Source: an uncultured Paraglaciecola sp.
GTDB lineage: Bacteria > Pseudomonadota > Gammaproteobacteria > Enterobacterales > Alteromonadaceae
NCBI RefSeq assembly: GCF_913020055.1
Contig: NZ_CAJWCF010000004.1
Location: 28,277-92,276 of the forward strand
Length of the DNA: 64,000 bases
Direction: 5' to 3'
Numbering within the stretch: position 1 is the stretch's first letter; the number at the start of each line of letters is the position of its first letter. The position numbers and the translations under genes were made by a program. Of the stretch, positions 34,280 through 44,075 are shown piece by piece. Below the pieces are notes generated by a model that worked only from the letters and a program-made list of their open reading frames with translations, was not told the DNA's origin and did no database searches.

Positions 34280-34456
34280 TTGTTAGTATCTAATAAAAAG
34301 TTTGTCGGCGTTGCTTTAGTATCTAGTCTCTGTATGTTGTCTTGCCAACCGCAAAATGACAATGAGGACATACTAAATCTTCAGATAACAAAGAATCTAT
34401 TCAAGAGTTCTATGGAACTAAAAATTCGTTTGCAAAAGAAGCGGTCTATTTTGTAA
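34280..34456 (+). pseudogene. Lipoprotein leader of the alpha-amylase, out of frame
   Basis: A TTG at 34280, seven bases after AGGAG (34268-34272), starts a lipoprotein signal peptide, LLVSNKKFVGVALVSSLCML followed by SCQPQ (lipobox LCMLSC). The frame then runs into unrelated residues and stops at TAA 34454-34456. The catalytic-domain frame is open from 34366 and carries FAKEAVYFV directly before its first ATG, the first barrel strand of the enzyme. A single base missing between 34366 and 34454 would join the two. The feature is the 5' fragment of the amylase gene below, broken by a frameshift or a sequencing error. Confidence 0.7.
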
Positions 34457-35994
34457 TGACCGACCGTTTTGTTGATGGAGACCCGAGTAATAATCAATTA
34501 CAACAATGCGGTGATTGGCCTACATTCGATGTGCCACTGACAGGTGATAATGGCCAAACCGCGAATGTTGGTTATTTAGGCGGAGATCTTAAAGGCGTGT
34601 TAAATAACGCTCAATACATTAGTGATATGGGATTTACTGCGGTGTGGTTAACGCCCATTTTAGATAATCCCGATCAGGCTTTTGCAGGTGGTGAAGTCAT
34701 TGAGTTTGGTGGTGCATTTAAGGATGGCGGTAAAACCGGTTATCACGGTTATTGGGCTAATAACTTCTATCAAATTGATGAACACTATCCTTCACAAAAT
34801 CTTGGGTATAAAGAATACACCCAACAGATGCGCGAGCAATTTGGTTTGAAGTCTGTATTTGATGTTGTAGCTAATCATGGTTCGCCTTCTTTTGATATGC
34901 CCATAGATCAAGCTAAATTCGGCGAGTTGTATGATATTGATAGCCAGTTAGTGGCTGATCATCAAAACCTCAAGCCAGAAGACTTGGATAGCAATAATCC
35001 TCTGCACGATATGTTTCACCATACACCAGATATTATGCAGCTATCCAACCTAAATGATACTAACCCCGTGTTGCAAGAGTATTTAATAAACTCCTATTTA
35101 TATTGGATAGAGCAGGGCGCGGATGCATTTCGAATTGACACCATAAAACATGTACCCCATGCTTTTTGGAAATTAATGTCAGACAAAGTTCGCGCCAAAC
35201 ACCCAGACTTTTTCATGTTTGGAGAGAGCTTTAATCATGATGCAAACTTTTTGGCCCAACATACCTTAGCTAAAAATGGTGGTATTAGTGTGTTGGACTT
35301 TGTTGGAAAAAATGCACTTGTGGCTACATTTGAAAATCCGCAAAGTGACTATGCTGATTTAACCGACTATCTATATTTAACTCACGGACCCTACGTTAAT
35401 CCTTATGACCTGACGACTTTCTACGACAACCATGACATGCCTAGGTTAAACGCAACAGACAATGGTTTTATTGATGCCAATAATTGGTTGTTTACTAGCC
35501 GTGGCATTCCTGTTGTATATCAAGGCTCGGAAATGGGTTTTATGCGAGGTAAAGCAGAACACCAAGGTAATAGAAATTATTTGGGGCAAAACAACATAGA
35601 ATTGGCAAAAAGCCATAAAATCCATACAGCCTTGACTAACATTGCCAATGTTCGGAAAAAAATACCCGCATTGCAAAGCGGTCTACAAGTAAATATCGAG
35701 TTGGCGGGCAATAAAGCTGCTTTTTATCGGGTTTTAGTTAAGAATGATGTATCGCAAACTGCTTTGGTTTTATTGAATAAAGGTGATCAGGATGCAGAGT
35801 TTTTGATTGAAAAATATCTACAAGCAGGAAACTGGGTTAGCCAAATGAGTGATGACCAAGTGAGTATCAACCAGTCAAATGTTCAGTTAAAGGCTAAAGT
35901 GGTGGCTCATGGTGTGCAAATTTGGCTACATCAAGGACCAATCTCAAATCAACTGTTGCTTGATGAATTAAAACGCTTAATGGACAACAAATAA
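34456..35994 (+). CDS. Alpha-amylase family glycoside hydrolase (GH13), 5' frameshifted
   Basis: This is the catalytic part of an alpha-amylase-type enzyme, 512 residues from the first ATG. The four GH13 regions are clear: DVVANHGSP (region I), DAFRIDTIKHV (region II with the Asp nucleophile), FMFGESFN (acid/base Glu) and TFYDNHDMPR (region IV). The ATG at 34456 is probably not the true start. In the same frame, codons back to 34366 encode the first barrel strand, AVYFV, and the missing signal peptide is in another frame (34280-34456). Without repair the enzyme would be truncated and not exported. It is next to an SLC45-like transporter and a LacI regulator, so maltodextrin is the likely substrate. 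Confidence 0.85.
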   Translation: MTDRFVDGDPSNNQLQQCGDWPTFDVPLTGDNGQTANVGYLGGDLKGVLNNAQYISDMGFTAVWLTPILDNPDQAFAGGEVIEFGGAFKDGGKTGYHGYWANNFYQIDEHYPSQNLGYKEYTQQMREQFGLKSVFDVVANHGSPSFDMPIDQAKFGELYDIDSQLVADHQNLKPEDLDSNNPLHDMFHHTPDIMQLSNLNDTNPVLQEYLINSYLYWIEQGADAFRIDTIKHVPHAFWKLMSDKVRAKHPDFFMFGESFNHDANFLAQHTLAKNGGISVLDFVGKNALVATFENPQSDYADLTDYLYLTHGPYVNPYDLTTFYDNHDMPRLNATDNGFIDANNWLFTSRGIPVVYQGSEMGFMRGKAEHQGNRNYLGQNNIELAKSHKIHTALTNIANVRKKIPALQSGLQVNIELAGNKAAFYRVLVKNDVSQTALVLLNKGDQDAEFLIEKYLQAGNWVSQMSDDQVSINQSNVQLKAKVVAHGVQIWLHQGPISNQLLLDELKRLMDNK

Positions 35995-37023
35995 CTATCG
36001 TAGTGCGCCACTAGACTGGCGCACTACCAAATCAACCGGCATCAAGTAGTGGGACACTTCTTCACCACTAATTAATCTGAGTAAATTATCCACTAAAATC
36101 TCGCCTGCTAATTTTGTGTTTTGGTGCACAGTGGTTAACGCAGGATTTGCAAAACTAGAAATTGGAATGTTATCGAAACCAGCAATGGCGACATCTTTGG
36201 GGATACTCAGGCCTTTTTCTTGTAAACATCGCATGGCCCCTAATGCAATAAGATCACTTGCACAAAATAACGCATCAAACGGTTTACTTGTGTCGAGTAA
36301 TCTTTGTACTGCTTGATAACCTGATTTTTCGGTAGAAATCGCATCAAACTGCATACTATTATTAACCTCTAACCCAGCATCTTTTAATGCTTGGCAGTGA
36401 CCTAAATAACGCTCCTTAAATTCTGGGGCTTGACTACCTGCTTCACCAATAAAAGTAAATTTACTGCGCTGCATGTTAAGCATGTGTTGGGTAACATCAT
36501 AACCACCTTGCATATTGTCACAGCCGATAGATACCCCAGGATGGTCAACATCATGGGCGCCCCATCTAACAAAATGGGTACCTTGTTCTTCCAGTTTTGT
36601 CAGTTTGTCTCGGTAGTCGGTATAATCGCCATAACCCAATAAAATAAGGCCGTCAGCTTTGTTGCAATCTTCATATTCAGCATGCCAATCATCGTTTAAG
36701 TTTTGAAAAGACACTAATAAATCGTAACCTGCCTTGGTGCTTGCTTTAGTAATACTGCCTAACATAGAAAGGAAAAATGGATTAATAAGGGAGTCGTCTG
36801 ATGTGGGGTCTTCAAACAACAATAAGGCTAGGGTTAAACTGTGTTGACGGCGTAAATTACTGGCATTTTTATCCACCTTATAATTTAGTTCTGTGGCGAT
36901 AGCTTGAATTTTGTCCCGCGTTTCTTTATTGACTAATGGACTGTCACGTAGAGCTCTTGAAACTGTTGATTGGGATACACCCGCACGATGCGCTATATCA
37001 AAAGAAATGGCTTTATCTCTCAT
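35995..37023 (-). CDS. LacI-family transcriptional regulator
   Basis: This 342-residue LacI/GalR repressor has an N-terminal helix-turn-helix (FDIAHRAGVSQSTVSRALRD, residues 8-27) with the hinge helix near NASNLRRQ. A periplasmic-binding-protein-like effector domain follows, with ADGLILLGYGDYT, FTFIGEAGSQAPEFKERY, DALFCASDLIALGAMRCLQE and IAGFDNIPISSFANPALTT. Its stop codon abuts the amylase stop (35994/35995), so transcripts of the two converging genes must overlap. By context it controls the transporter and amylase genes, probably responding to a maltose-type sugar; I found no clear palindromic operator in the upstream gap (32626-32760). Confidence 0.92.
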   Translation of the reverse strand: MRDKAISFDIAHRAGVSQSTVSRALRDSPLVNKETRDKIQAIATELNYKVDKNASNLRRQHSLTLALLLFEDPTSDDSLINPFFLSMLGSITKASTKAGYDLLVSFQNLNDDWHAEYEDCNKADGLILLGYGDYTDYRDKLTKLEEQGTHFVRWGAHDVDHPGVSIGCDNMQGGYDVTQHMLNMQRSKFTFIGEAGSQAPEFKERYLGHCQALKDAGLEVNNSMQFDAISTEKSGYQAVQRLLDTSKPFDALFCASDLIALGAMRCLQEKGLSIPKDVAIAGFDNIPISSFANPALTTVHQNTKLAGEILVDNLLRLISGEEVSHYLMPVDLVVRQSSGALR

Positions 37024-37272
37024 AATTTATGGCTACTAAATTCCTAACGAAAAGTGAAGATGACGAACAATTTCTTTATCTGGCAGTATCTTAGATTGTT
37101 TTTTAGTAATTTAACATCGACTTTTTACTTCACTGGCATAAGGTATTTAGGGATCTATTAATTTCTAGCCTAATAAATAGCAAACACACAGGTAAAAATC
37201 GTTATCTTGATATTTGATACTGGTATAATATCCAGCTTCATCATTCGCAAGTTTTACCAAGAGGGTACATTA

Positions 37273-38940
37273 ATGGCCGAGACTGACAGTCGTCCGACCA
37301 ATTTTATTCGTCAAATCATAGATAAAGATATTAACGAAGGTTTACATTCTAAGATCCAGACTCGTTTTCCACCAGAGCCAAATGGTTATCTTCACATTGG
37401 CCATGCTAAGTCTATTTGTCTTAATTTCGGTATCGCCCAAGATTACCAAGGCCAATGTAACCTAAGATTTGACGACACTAACCCTGAGAAAGAAGATATA
37501 GACTACGTTAACGCTATTCAACAAGATGTTTCTTGGTTGGGTTTTAACTGGGATGGGGAAGTGCGTTATTCATCCAATTACTTTGATCAACTTTATGGGT
37601 TTGCCGTTGAATTGATCAATAAGGGTTTGGCGTATGTTGATTTTTCTAGCCAAGAACAGATGCGTGAATTGCGTGGTACTTTAAAAGAAGCAGGAAAAAA
37701 CAGCCCGTATAGAGATACATCGGCTAGTGAAAATTTAGCTTTATTTGAAAAAATGCGAAATGGCGAATTTAAAGAAGGTGAATGCCTGTTACGCGCCAAA
37801 ATTGATATGAGTTCCGCTTTTATGTGTATGCGTGACCCTGCTTTATATAGAGTCAGGTTCGCCCATCATCACCAAACGGGTGATAAGTGGTGCATTTATC
37901 CGATGTATGATTTTACCCATTGTATTTCTGATGCAATTGAAGGTATTACTCACTCCTTATGTACTTTGGAATTTCAAGATAATAGACGTTTATATGATTG
38001 GGTTCTGAGCAATATCACCATTGATTCCACTCCCCATCAATACGAATTTTCAAGGCTGAATCTAGAATATACCGTATTGAGTAAACGGAAATTAATCCAA
38101 TTAGTCGAAGAAAATCAAGTTAATGGTTGGGACGATCCTCGTATGCCAACTGTTGCTGGATTGCGCCGCCGCGGCTACACATCCGCATCTATACGTGAAT
38201 TTTGTAAACGTATCGGTGTAACCAAAATGGACAATATGGTTGAAATGTCCATGCTTGAAGCTTGTTTAAGAGAAGAGTTAAATGCTGCTGCTCCTAGGGC
38301 GATGGCTGTGCTTGAACCGCTAAAACTAGTAATTGAAAATTATCAGGGCGATGAAGTTGAAAGTTTGACGGCACCAAATCACCCAGCAGATGAGTCAATG
38401 GGCAGTAGGCAAGTGCCTTTTAGCAAAGAGATTTTTATCGAGGCTGATGACTTTAGAGAAGAAGCGAACAAGAAGTTTAAACGTTTAGTATTAGGTAAAG
38501 AAGTACGCTTAAGAAATGCCTATGTAATAAAAGCAGAACGAGTAGAGAAAGATCCTCAGGGAAATATCACCACTGTTTACTGTAGTTACGATAAAGATAC
38601 TTTAGGCAAAGATCCTGCCGATGGACGTAAAGTAAAAGGTGTTATTCATTGGGTTTCCGCTACTCATGGCGTCTCAGCTGAAATACGTTTGTACGATAGA
38701 TTGTTTAAAGTACCTAATCCAGCCGCCGAAGAAGACTTGATTGCTTCTATTAACGAAGAGTCTTTAATCGTTAAACACGGAATAGTTGAACCTAGTCTGG
38801 TTGAAACCGAGCTCAGTGTACCTATCCAGTTTGAAAGGACAGGTTACTTTTGCAAAGACAAAGATAGCCAAGGTGAAAAATTAGTGTTTAATCGTTCTGT
38901 GAGCCTAAGGGATACTTGGGCGAAAATGGATCAAAGTTAA
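37273..38940 (+). CDS. glnS: Glutaminyl-tRNA synthetase
   Basis: GlnRS charges tRNA-Gln in the cytoplasm. The 555-residue class I synthetase has [16 protein letters not shown] with the HIGH signature near residues 31-46, the NLRFDDTNP segment, and VLSKRKL in place of KMSKS. The C-terminal anticodon-binding beta-barrels follow ([12 protein letters not shown], then KGVIHWVSA). I set the start at ATG 37273, preceded by GAGGG. The open frame upstream to 37207 is not needed. A strong terminator follows. Presence of GlnRS fits a gammaproteobacterium. Confidence 0.97.
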   Translation: MAETDSRPTNFIRQIIDKDINEGLHSKIQTRFPPEPNGYLHIGHAKSICLNFGIAQDYQGQCNLRFDDTNPEKEDIDYVNAIQQDVSWLGFNWDGEVRYSSNYFDQLYGFAVELINKGLAYVDFSSQEQMRELRGTLKEAGKNSPYRDTSASENLALFEKMRNGEFKEGECLLRAKIDMSSAFMCMRDPALYRVRFAHHHQTGDKWCIYPMYDFTHCISDAIEGITHSLCTLEFQDNRRLYDWVLSNITIDSTPHQYEFSRLNLEYTVLSKRKLIQLVEENQVNGWDDPRMPTVAGLRRRGYTSASIREFCKRIGVTKMDNMVEMSMLEACLREELNAAAPRAMAVLEPLKLVIENYQGDEVESLTAPNHPADESMGSRQVPFSKEIFIEADDFREEANKKFKRLVLGKEVRLRNAYVIKAERVEKDPQGNITTVYCSYDKDTLGKDPADGRKVKGVIHWVSATHGVSAEIRLYDRLFKVPNPAAEEDLIASINEESLIVKHGIVEPSLVETELSVPIQFERTGYFCKDKDSQGEKLVFNRSVSLRDTWAKMDQS

Positions 38941-38964
38941 AGGGTAAACTAAAAGTGTTTTACT

Positions 38965-38995
38965 AAAAAACCGGACAATTAACATCCGGTTTTTT
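38965..38995. terminator. Terminator between glnS and yciK
   Basis: AAAAACCGGA (38966-38975) pairs with TCCGGTTTTT (38985-38994). A-run and T-run flanks make it work in both directions for the convergent genes. Confidence 0.88.
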
Positions 38996-39007
38996 GTTTT
39001 AGCATTT

Positions 39008-39751
39008 TTATTTAGGCTGTGCTTCAAATGTCTGACCATTCTCTGTGCTTGTATCGTTATCCATTAGGTACAAATAAAGTGGCATTATCTCTTCTGGTGT
39101 TTTCAAATTATCTGCATTTTCAGCTGGAAAGGCTTTAGCGCGCATAGCGGTTTTGGTGCCACCAGGATTAATAGAATTACAGCGAATATTACTGTTGTCG
39201 AATTCATCAGCCAATATTTGCATCATACCTTGTGTAGCAAATTTAGAGATTGAATAGGGTCCCCAGTAAGCTCTACCTTTTAATCCAACGCTGGATGTGG
39301 TGAAAATAACCGAAGATTGAGGGGCTTTTTTTAAAGCGGGCAATAACGCTTGAGTCATTAAAAATTGGCTGGTTACGTTAACTTGAAATACATTTTGCCA
39401 ATCTTGTTCACTGATTTGTTCAAAAGGGCCTAAATGCCCCAACACACTCGCGTTATGCAACAAGCCATCTAAATAGCCAAACTGATCAGTAATAGTATTG
39501 GCCATATCACGATAATGTTTTGCGGTTGCCCCCTTTAAATCTAGAGGGACAATAGCTGGCTCATTTCCACCATTATTAATTATCTCGTCATAAACCTTTT
39601 CTAATTTGGCTACTGTTTTGCCGAGTAAAATGACGGTTGCGCCAAATTTTGCATAATGCAAGGCCGCTTGTTTGCCTATACCGTCTCCGGCTCCCGTGAC
39701 TAAGATGGTTTTTTTGTCTAAATATTGTTTTGAGGGAATGTAAGTGTGCAT
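39008..39751 (-). CDS. yciK: YciK-type short-chain dehydrogenase
   Basis: The product, about 247 residues, is an SDR with cofactor motif TGAGDGIGKQAALHYAKFGA, HNASVLG, the catalytic Ser in FTTSSVG and Tyr-Lys in YWGPYSISKFA. It matches the YciK oxidoreductases conserved in gammaproteobacteria, also by its YIPSKQYLDKKTILVTGAG start. I favour the ATG at 39751, which fits relatives, over the one three codons upstream. Its physiological reaction is not established. It converges on glnS across a shared terminator. Confidence 0.88.
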   Translation of the reverse strand: MHTYIPSKQYLDKKTILVTGAGDGIGKQAALHYAKFGATVILLGKTVAKLEKVYDEIINNGGNEPAIVPLDLKGATAKHYRDMANTITDQFGYLDGLLHNASVLGHLGPFEQISEQDWQNVFQVNVTSQFLMTQALLPALKKAPQSSVIFTTSSVGLKGRAYWGPYSISKFATQGMMQILADEFDNSNIRCNSINPGGTKTAMRAKAFPAENADNLKTPEEIMPLYLYLMDNDTSTENGQTFEAQPK

Positions 39752-40014
39752 GATAAACATCTAAAATATTCAATGTTTAAATGGTATCACTGAAATGACG
39801 ACCTAAGAAAGCCGTAGACCATTTGTAGGCTAATTTTTTTAAATTTGTTTTCCATCTAGCCTTTGCAAACAAGGAGTAAAGTGAATAGTATGGATACGGG
39901 TTAACTGGTCACACCATTGAAACAAAATTATTACATGTCTATTACATGCATTTATTAATAAACATAATACCAATGACTTACGACATAAAAACAAAATGAA
40001 ATAGAGGCAGGATA

Positions 40015-42615
40015 ATGAAAAAAACACTACTTAGTACAGGGATAATCACGCTACTTGGGTTGTCAGCATGTGGAGGTGATTTACCAGGGGATGTAACAGT
40101 AACAGATGACACGGAAGTGGTTGTGCTTGAAGAGCCTTTTGTCCGGGTAGTGTTTAATCCGGCCACTGCTGATTTAAATGTGCCTAATGATTTTTTAATG
40201 ATCCCTAGCGGTAACTTTTTTGATTTCACCCTAAACACAGAAGGGGCTGATGAGTTTGACCCCGCAAATCCACTGCATTCCCTTAGTGCATTGGATGGTT
40301 GGTCTGCGCATATGCCTTTTTCAATTCGAGTGTTACTACCAGACAACTTAGATATTGATAGTTCAACAGTCTCAGGCTCATCGATTCGAATTTTTGAAGC
40401 AACTCAGGCGTTAGAAGGGACTTCCGAAACTTGTCAAGCTCTCGCCGCTTCGCTTGCGGCTCCTGGTGTACCTTGTGAATTGGGTGAAGAGTTGACTTAT
40501 GGCGTCGATTTTGTGGCCTCTTATGCAGCTGGCACAGGCGCAATAAATGTTGTACCACTTACGCCTATGAAGTCTTCGCAGGGCCATATGTTAGTCGTCA
40601 CCGAAGAATTAAAATCTACCGACGGTCGAGCGGTGAAAGGGTCCATCTCATGGGAACTGGCGCGTCAAGATATTACGACTAACGCATTGGGGTCTCCCGA
40701 CCTTTTACAATTACAGGGCTTAGTTAATACTTTAGTGAATGTACTAGAACCAGCTGGATTGGCTTCAAATGATGTATCTTATGCCGCTTATTTTTCTACT
40801 CAATCCACTGATGATTCACTAACCACAGTGAAGCAATTGAATATCGCGTCTTTTGCACAAGCATTTCAGCAAACTTTAGCTAATGGTGCTGATTTAGCAA
40901 CAGCCAATGCCGTCGCTTCGCAATATTTACCGACCATCAACACTGAACTAACTACAGGAGCAGATTCGGTATTTGAAAACGTCTCTTCTTTTTTACTACC
41001 TGCTGACCAGTTATCACAATTAGAAGCTTTTGGACTGGACACTTGTGACGGGCTTATTGCAGCAGTTTCTGATCCAACATCTCCCTTATATGCAACAGCA
41101 TCAGCTACTTTTGCATCAGTTGGCATGTTTTGTACTTCCACGATTGTTGAAGGTGAGGTAAACCTCCCTTATTACTCTAGTACTACTAATCCTGCCAACG
41201 ACTGGTGGAGAGCCGCGTGTACTAGTGGAGCAACTTTGCAATCTTTGGGGGGGGATATAATCACTGGATTAATTCAAGCAGGTCAAGTGGGTCCTAACAA
41301 TGCGAAATGTCAGTTAGCATCAGGAGGAACCTTATTTGATTTAGATTTAACTAGTTTAGGTATGACAGACCCAAGAAATATCACTAAATACAATCCAATT
41401 CCTACGTTAAGAGGCCGCCAAGTCGATGATGAAAGCACCCTGTATAATGAGTTAGGCACTGAAGATGTCCGGGTGCAATTTACCATTCCAGACGAATCAG
41501 TGATTGCCATGATATCTGCGGCAAGTGGTGGGTTGGTCCCTGCGCTAACTAAACCTGATGGGGGCTGGCCAGTACTGGTGTTTCAACATGGTTTAGGCGG
41601 TTCAAAAAGTAATGCTATGCTAATAGCATCTGCATTAGCCATGGCTGGTTACGCTACTGCAGCAATTGATCATCCACTACACGGTGACCGAATCATTACA
41701 ATTGGTGAAGATGTGTTTGATTTTGCTGGCTACACCTCTTTAGTCGTATTAAATACCAGAGATAATGGTCGTCAAAGTATCGCTGATATTATGGCTTTTA
41801 GATTGGCACTTAACAGTATCAATGATTCAACAGGTTTAGTTGATTTAAATACAACTGATGTTCATTTTATGGGCCAGAGTTTAGGTGCCATATTTGGAAC
41901 AGGTGCAGTTGCGCTAGCTAACAAAAGTTTGGGAGGCGATTTAGCCGCTTTTGATAGTATGTACGAGTTTAAAACGGCCAATATTAATGTACCTACAGGA
42001 GGTACCACAGCAGGTTCAATTGATTCAGTTGTTTTTGGTCCAACTATTAAGGGTCAGCTATTAGCAGCAACCTCTTCCGATTTTGTAGCGTTTTTAACGG
42101 CCTTTGCAGTAGAAAATGGAATACCTGCAGAAGCAGCGATAAGTCCAGCTTTCTTAGCATTTGAGCAAGTGATTTCTGCTGAGCAAGCTGCAGTAATGAA
42201 TGCTACTTTTGCTTCTGTCGCTTTCGCCGCGCAAACGGTTACTGATGCTGCTGACCCGATTAGTTATGGCGCTGAATTGACAAGTACTACGCCAACATTA
42301 GTGCAGCTGATTGTAGGTGGTGGAACCAATGACGATGGCAGTACAGCGCTGACCGATCAAGTCAACCCAGTTACAACATCGTTGCCTTTAGTTGGAGGAC
42401 AGCCATTGGCTGATATCATGGGGTTACCTAAAGTATCTTCTACGGCTCAAGGAAGTGGGGTTGTTAGATTTATAGCAGGAAGCCATGGTTCGCTACTCTC
42501 TCCAGCACCAAGTGCTGCAACCACTGCAGAAATGCAAAGCCAAGCCGTTTCATTTATTGTTTCAGGCGGTGCTAACATAGTTGTTACGGAAAATTCGCCA
42601 GTAGTCGAAAACTAA
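40015..42615 (+). CDS. Pla-1/cef-type extracellular lipase, lipoprotein
   Basis: This 866-residue exported lipase-like protein has lipoprotein signal LLSTGIITLLGLSAC (lipid-modified Cys at 19) and then a long acidic N-terminal region of the bacterial virulence-factor-lipase type. The alpha/beta-hydrolase core includes VLVFQHGLGGSKSNA (oxyanion region), DHPLHGDR, and HFMGQSLGAIFG with the nucleophile Ser. A catalytic His is likely in RFIAGSHGSLLSP near the C-terminus. It agrees with the Pla-1/cef family known from Vibrio and Alteromonadales, which includes glycerophospholipid-cholesterol acyltransferases. It is a single gene with terminator. A run of eight G at 41247-41254 is in frame. Confidence 0.88.
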   Translation: MKKTLLSTGIITLLGLSACGGDLPGDVTVTDDTEVVVLEEPFVRVVFNPATADLNVPNDFLMIPSGNFFDFTLNTEGADEFDPANPLHSLSALDGWSAHMPFSIRVLLPDNLDIDSSTVSGSSIRIFEATQALEGTSETCQALAASLAAPGVPCELGEELTYGVDFVASYAAGTGAINVVPLTPMKSSQGHMLVVTEELKSTDGRAVKGSISWELARQDITTNALGSPDLLQLQGLVNTLVNVLEPAGLASNDVSYAAYFSTQSTDDSLTTVKQLNIASFAQAFQQTLANGADLATANAVASQYLPTINTELTTGADSVFENVSSFLLPADQLSQLEAFGLDTCDGLIAAVSDPTSPLYATASATFASVGMFCTSTIVEGEVNLPYYSSTTNPANDWWRAACTSGATLQSLGGDIITGLIQAGQVGPNNAKCQLASGGTLFDLDLTSLGMTDPRNITKYNPIPTLRGRQVDDESTLYNELGTEDVRVQFTIPDESVIAMISAASGGLVPALTKPDGGWPVLVFQHGLGGSKSNAMLIASALAMAGYATAAIDHPLHGDRIITIGEDVFDFAGYTSLVVLNTRDNGRQSIADIMAFRLALNSINDSTGLVDLNTTDVHFMGQSLGAIFGTGAVALANKSLGGDLAAFDSMYEFKTANINVPTGGTTAGSIDSVVFGPTIKGQLLAATSSDFVAFLTAFAVENGIPAEAAISPAFLAFEQVISAEQAAVMNATFASVAFAAQTVTDAADPISYGAELTSTTPTLVQLIVGGGTNDDGSTALTDQVNPVTTSLPLVGGQPLADIMGLPKVSSTAQGSGVVRFIAGSHGSLLSPAPSAATTAEMQSQAVSFIVSGGANIVVTENSPVVEN

Positions 42616-42633
42616 ACAAACTAGTAAAAAAAA

Positions 42634-42661
42634 GGCCGAGTTAATCACTTGGCTTTTTTTT
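42634..42661 (+). terminator. Intrinsic terminator after the lipase gene
   Basis: GCCGAGT (42635-42641) pairs with ACTTGGC (42647-42653, one G-T pair) and a long T-run follows. It lies about 20 bases past the stop. Confidence 0.85.
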
Positions 42662-42711
42662 TGCTTTTTTATCCCCATATCAGGCAAAACAGTTTTTAGG
42701 AGTAAACCCGA

Positions 42712-43749
42712 TTGGAATTTTTATACGAATACGGATTATTTATCGCAAAAGCCATAACAATTGTATTGGCTATTCTTTTGGCACTAGGCGGTATCATTGG
42801 CTTAGTTAGTAAACAAAAACACGGTAAAGGCCATCTTGAAATATCTTCATTATCAGACAAGTTAGAGGCGATTACTGATTTTGCAAGAAGTGAGTTGTTA
42901 GGAAAAGATGAACTTAAACAATTCCACAAAGAACAAAAGAAGGTGTTAAAAGCTAAGAAGAAAGAACAAAAGAATAAAGATAATCAAGAAGCGTCAAAAG
43001 GCCAACTTTTTGTAATTGACTTTTCTGGTTCGATGGATGCTCATGAAGTGGATTATCTACGTGAGGAAGTGACTGCAATTTTATGTGTAGCTAAACCAGA
43101 AGACGAAGTGTTAGTCAGGCTTGAAAGTGGCGGTGGGGTAGTGCACGGCTATGGTCTTGCAGCATCACAACTACAAAGAATTAAAGACAAAAAGATTAAG
43201 CTGACTATATCTGTGGATAAAGTAGCAGCAAGTGGTGGTTATATGATGGCTTGTGTTGCCGACCATGTATTGGCAGCAAAATTTGCGATTATTGGTTCAA
43301 TTGGTGTGATCGCACAATTACCGAATTTCAATAAGTTATTAAAGAAAAGTAATATAGAGTTTGAACAACATACTGCCGGCGAATTTAAACGCACCTTGAC
43401 TATGTTCGGTGAAAACAATGACCAAGGCCGTGAAAAGTTTAAAGCTAAACTTGAAGACGTACATCACATGTTTAAAGATTTTGTACAATCTCAAAGACCA
43501 GATTTGGACATTGCTAAAGTGGCAACAGGTGAATATTGGTATGGTATTAAAGCTAAGGAATTGGGTTTAGTCGATGAAATCCAAACTTCTGATGATTATA
43601 TATTGACTGCCAATCAAGATAAGAAAATCTTCACCGTCAAATACAGTATGAAAAAAAGCTTACCTGAAAGATTAGGTTTAGCAGCTAGTATTTCAGTTGA
43701 GTCATTATTGATGAAACTTTGGAGCAAAAGTGAAACTACTTTTCGCTAA
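42712..43749 (+). CDS. sohB: SohB-type signal peptide peptidase (S49)
   Basis: SohB is an inner-membrane serine protease of the SppA family acting on the periplasmic side. The 345-residue product has an N-terminal TM helix (ITIVLAILLALGGIIGLV) and a charged linker. Its protease domain has DFSGSMDAHEVDYLREEV, the nucleophile Ser174 in VAASGGYMMA and the general base Lys226 in AGEFKRTLT. The start is a TTG, chosen because it gives the family N-terminus (MEFLYEYGLFIAK, close to E. coli SohB) and AGGAG precedes it by about ten bases. Length is normal. Confidence 0.94.
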   Translation: MEFLYEYGLFIAKAITIVLAILLALGGIIGLVSKQKHGKGHLEISSLSDKLEAITDFARSELLGKDELKQFHKEQKKVLKAKKKEQKNKDNQEASKGQLFVIDFSGSMDAHEVDYLREEVTAILCVAKPEDEVLVRLESGGGVVHGYGLAASQLQRIKDKKIKLTISVDKVAASGGYMMACVADHVLAAKFAIIGSIGVIAQLPNFNKLLKKSNIEFEQHTAGEFKRTLTMFGENNDQGREKFKAKLEDVHHMFKDFVQSQRPDLDIAKVATGEYWYGIKAKELGLVDEIQTSDDYILTANQDKKIFTVKYSMKKSLPERLGLAASISVESLLMKLWSKSETTFR

Positions 43750-44075
43750 TTAGTAGATTCACAATCTCATAAGGGGGAGGGCGTTAAGCCTTCTTCGTTT
43801 AAAACCTATAATAGGCATTGCTAAAACTACATTTTTTGAAACGTCTGCATTAGTTAAAAACTTCCCAACACCGCACAGACAAAGCAAAACTAAAAATCCT
43901 CTATCAAAAAATATATATTTTTTATTTCAACTAAATTGTTTGTTTTTATGCTTTGACAAGTATATAAATTCAACGCGCGTTTAATTTTAAAGGCGTGAAC
44001 ATAACCATATACAAGCACTTAAAGGGCTCTAAAATAACCTTTAAGCATTATAAAAAAATTAAGCTGGAAACAACT
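43750..44075. other. Leader region of the first TonB receptor
   Basis: This is a gap of 326 bases, very AT-rich, with no protein gene of its own. A TTGACA hexamer at 43953-43958 could be a -35 element, but no good -10 stands at 16-18 bases. An open frame extends upstream of the receptor start to 43995, without signal-peptide character. The long leader may hold regulatory sites. Confidence 0.4.

Noticed and set aside
34366..34456. Programmed -1 ribosomal frameshift joining the amylase leader and catalytic domain
   Set aside because: No X-XXY-YYZ slippery heptamer in the correct phase and no obvious downstream pseudoknot were found; a mutation or sequencing error is simpler.
43953..43958. Complete sigma-70 promoter for the first TonB receptor
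   Set aside because: The TTGACA hexamer is present, but no acceptable -10 lies at 16-18 bases; listed only as a possible half.
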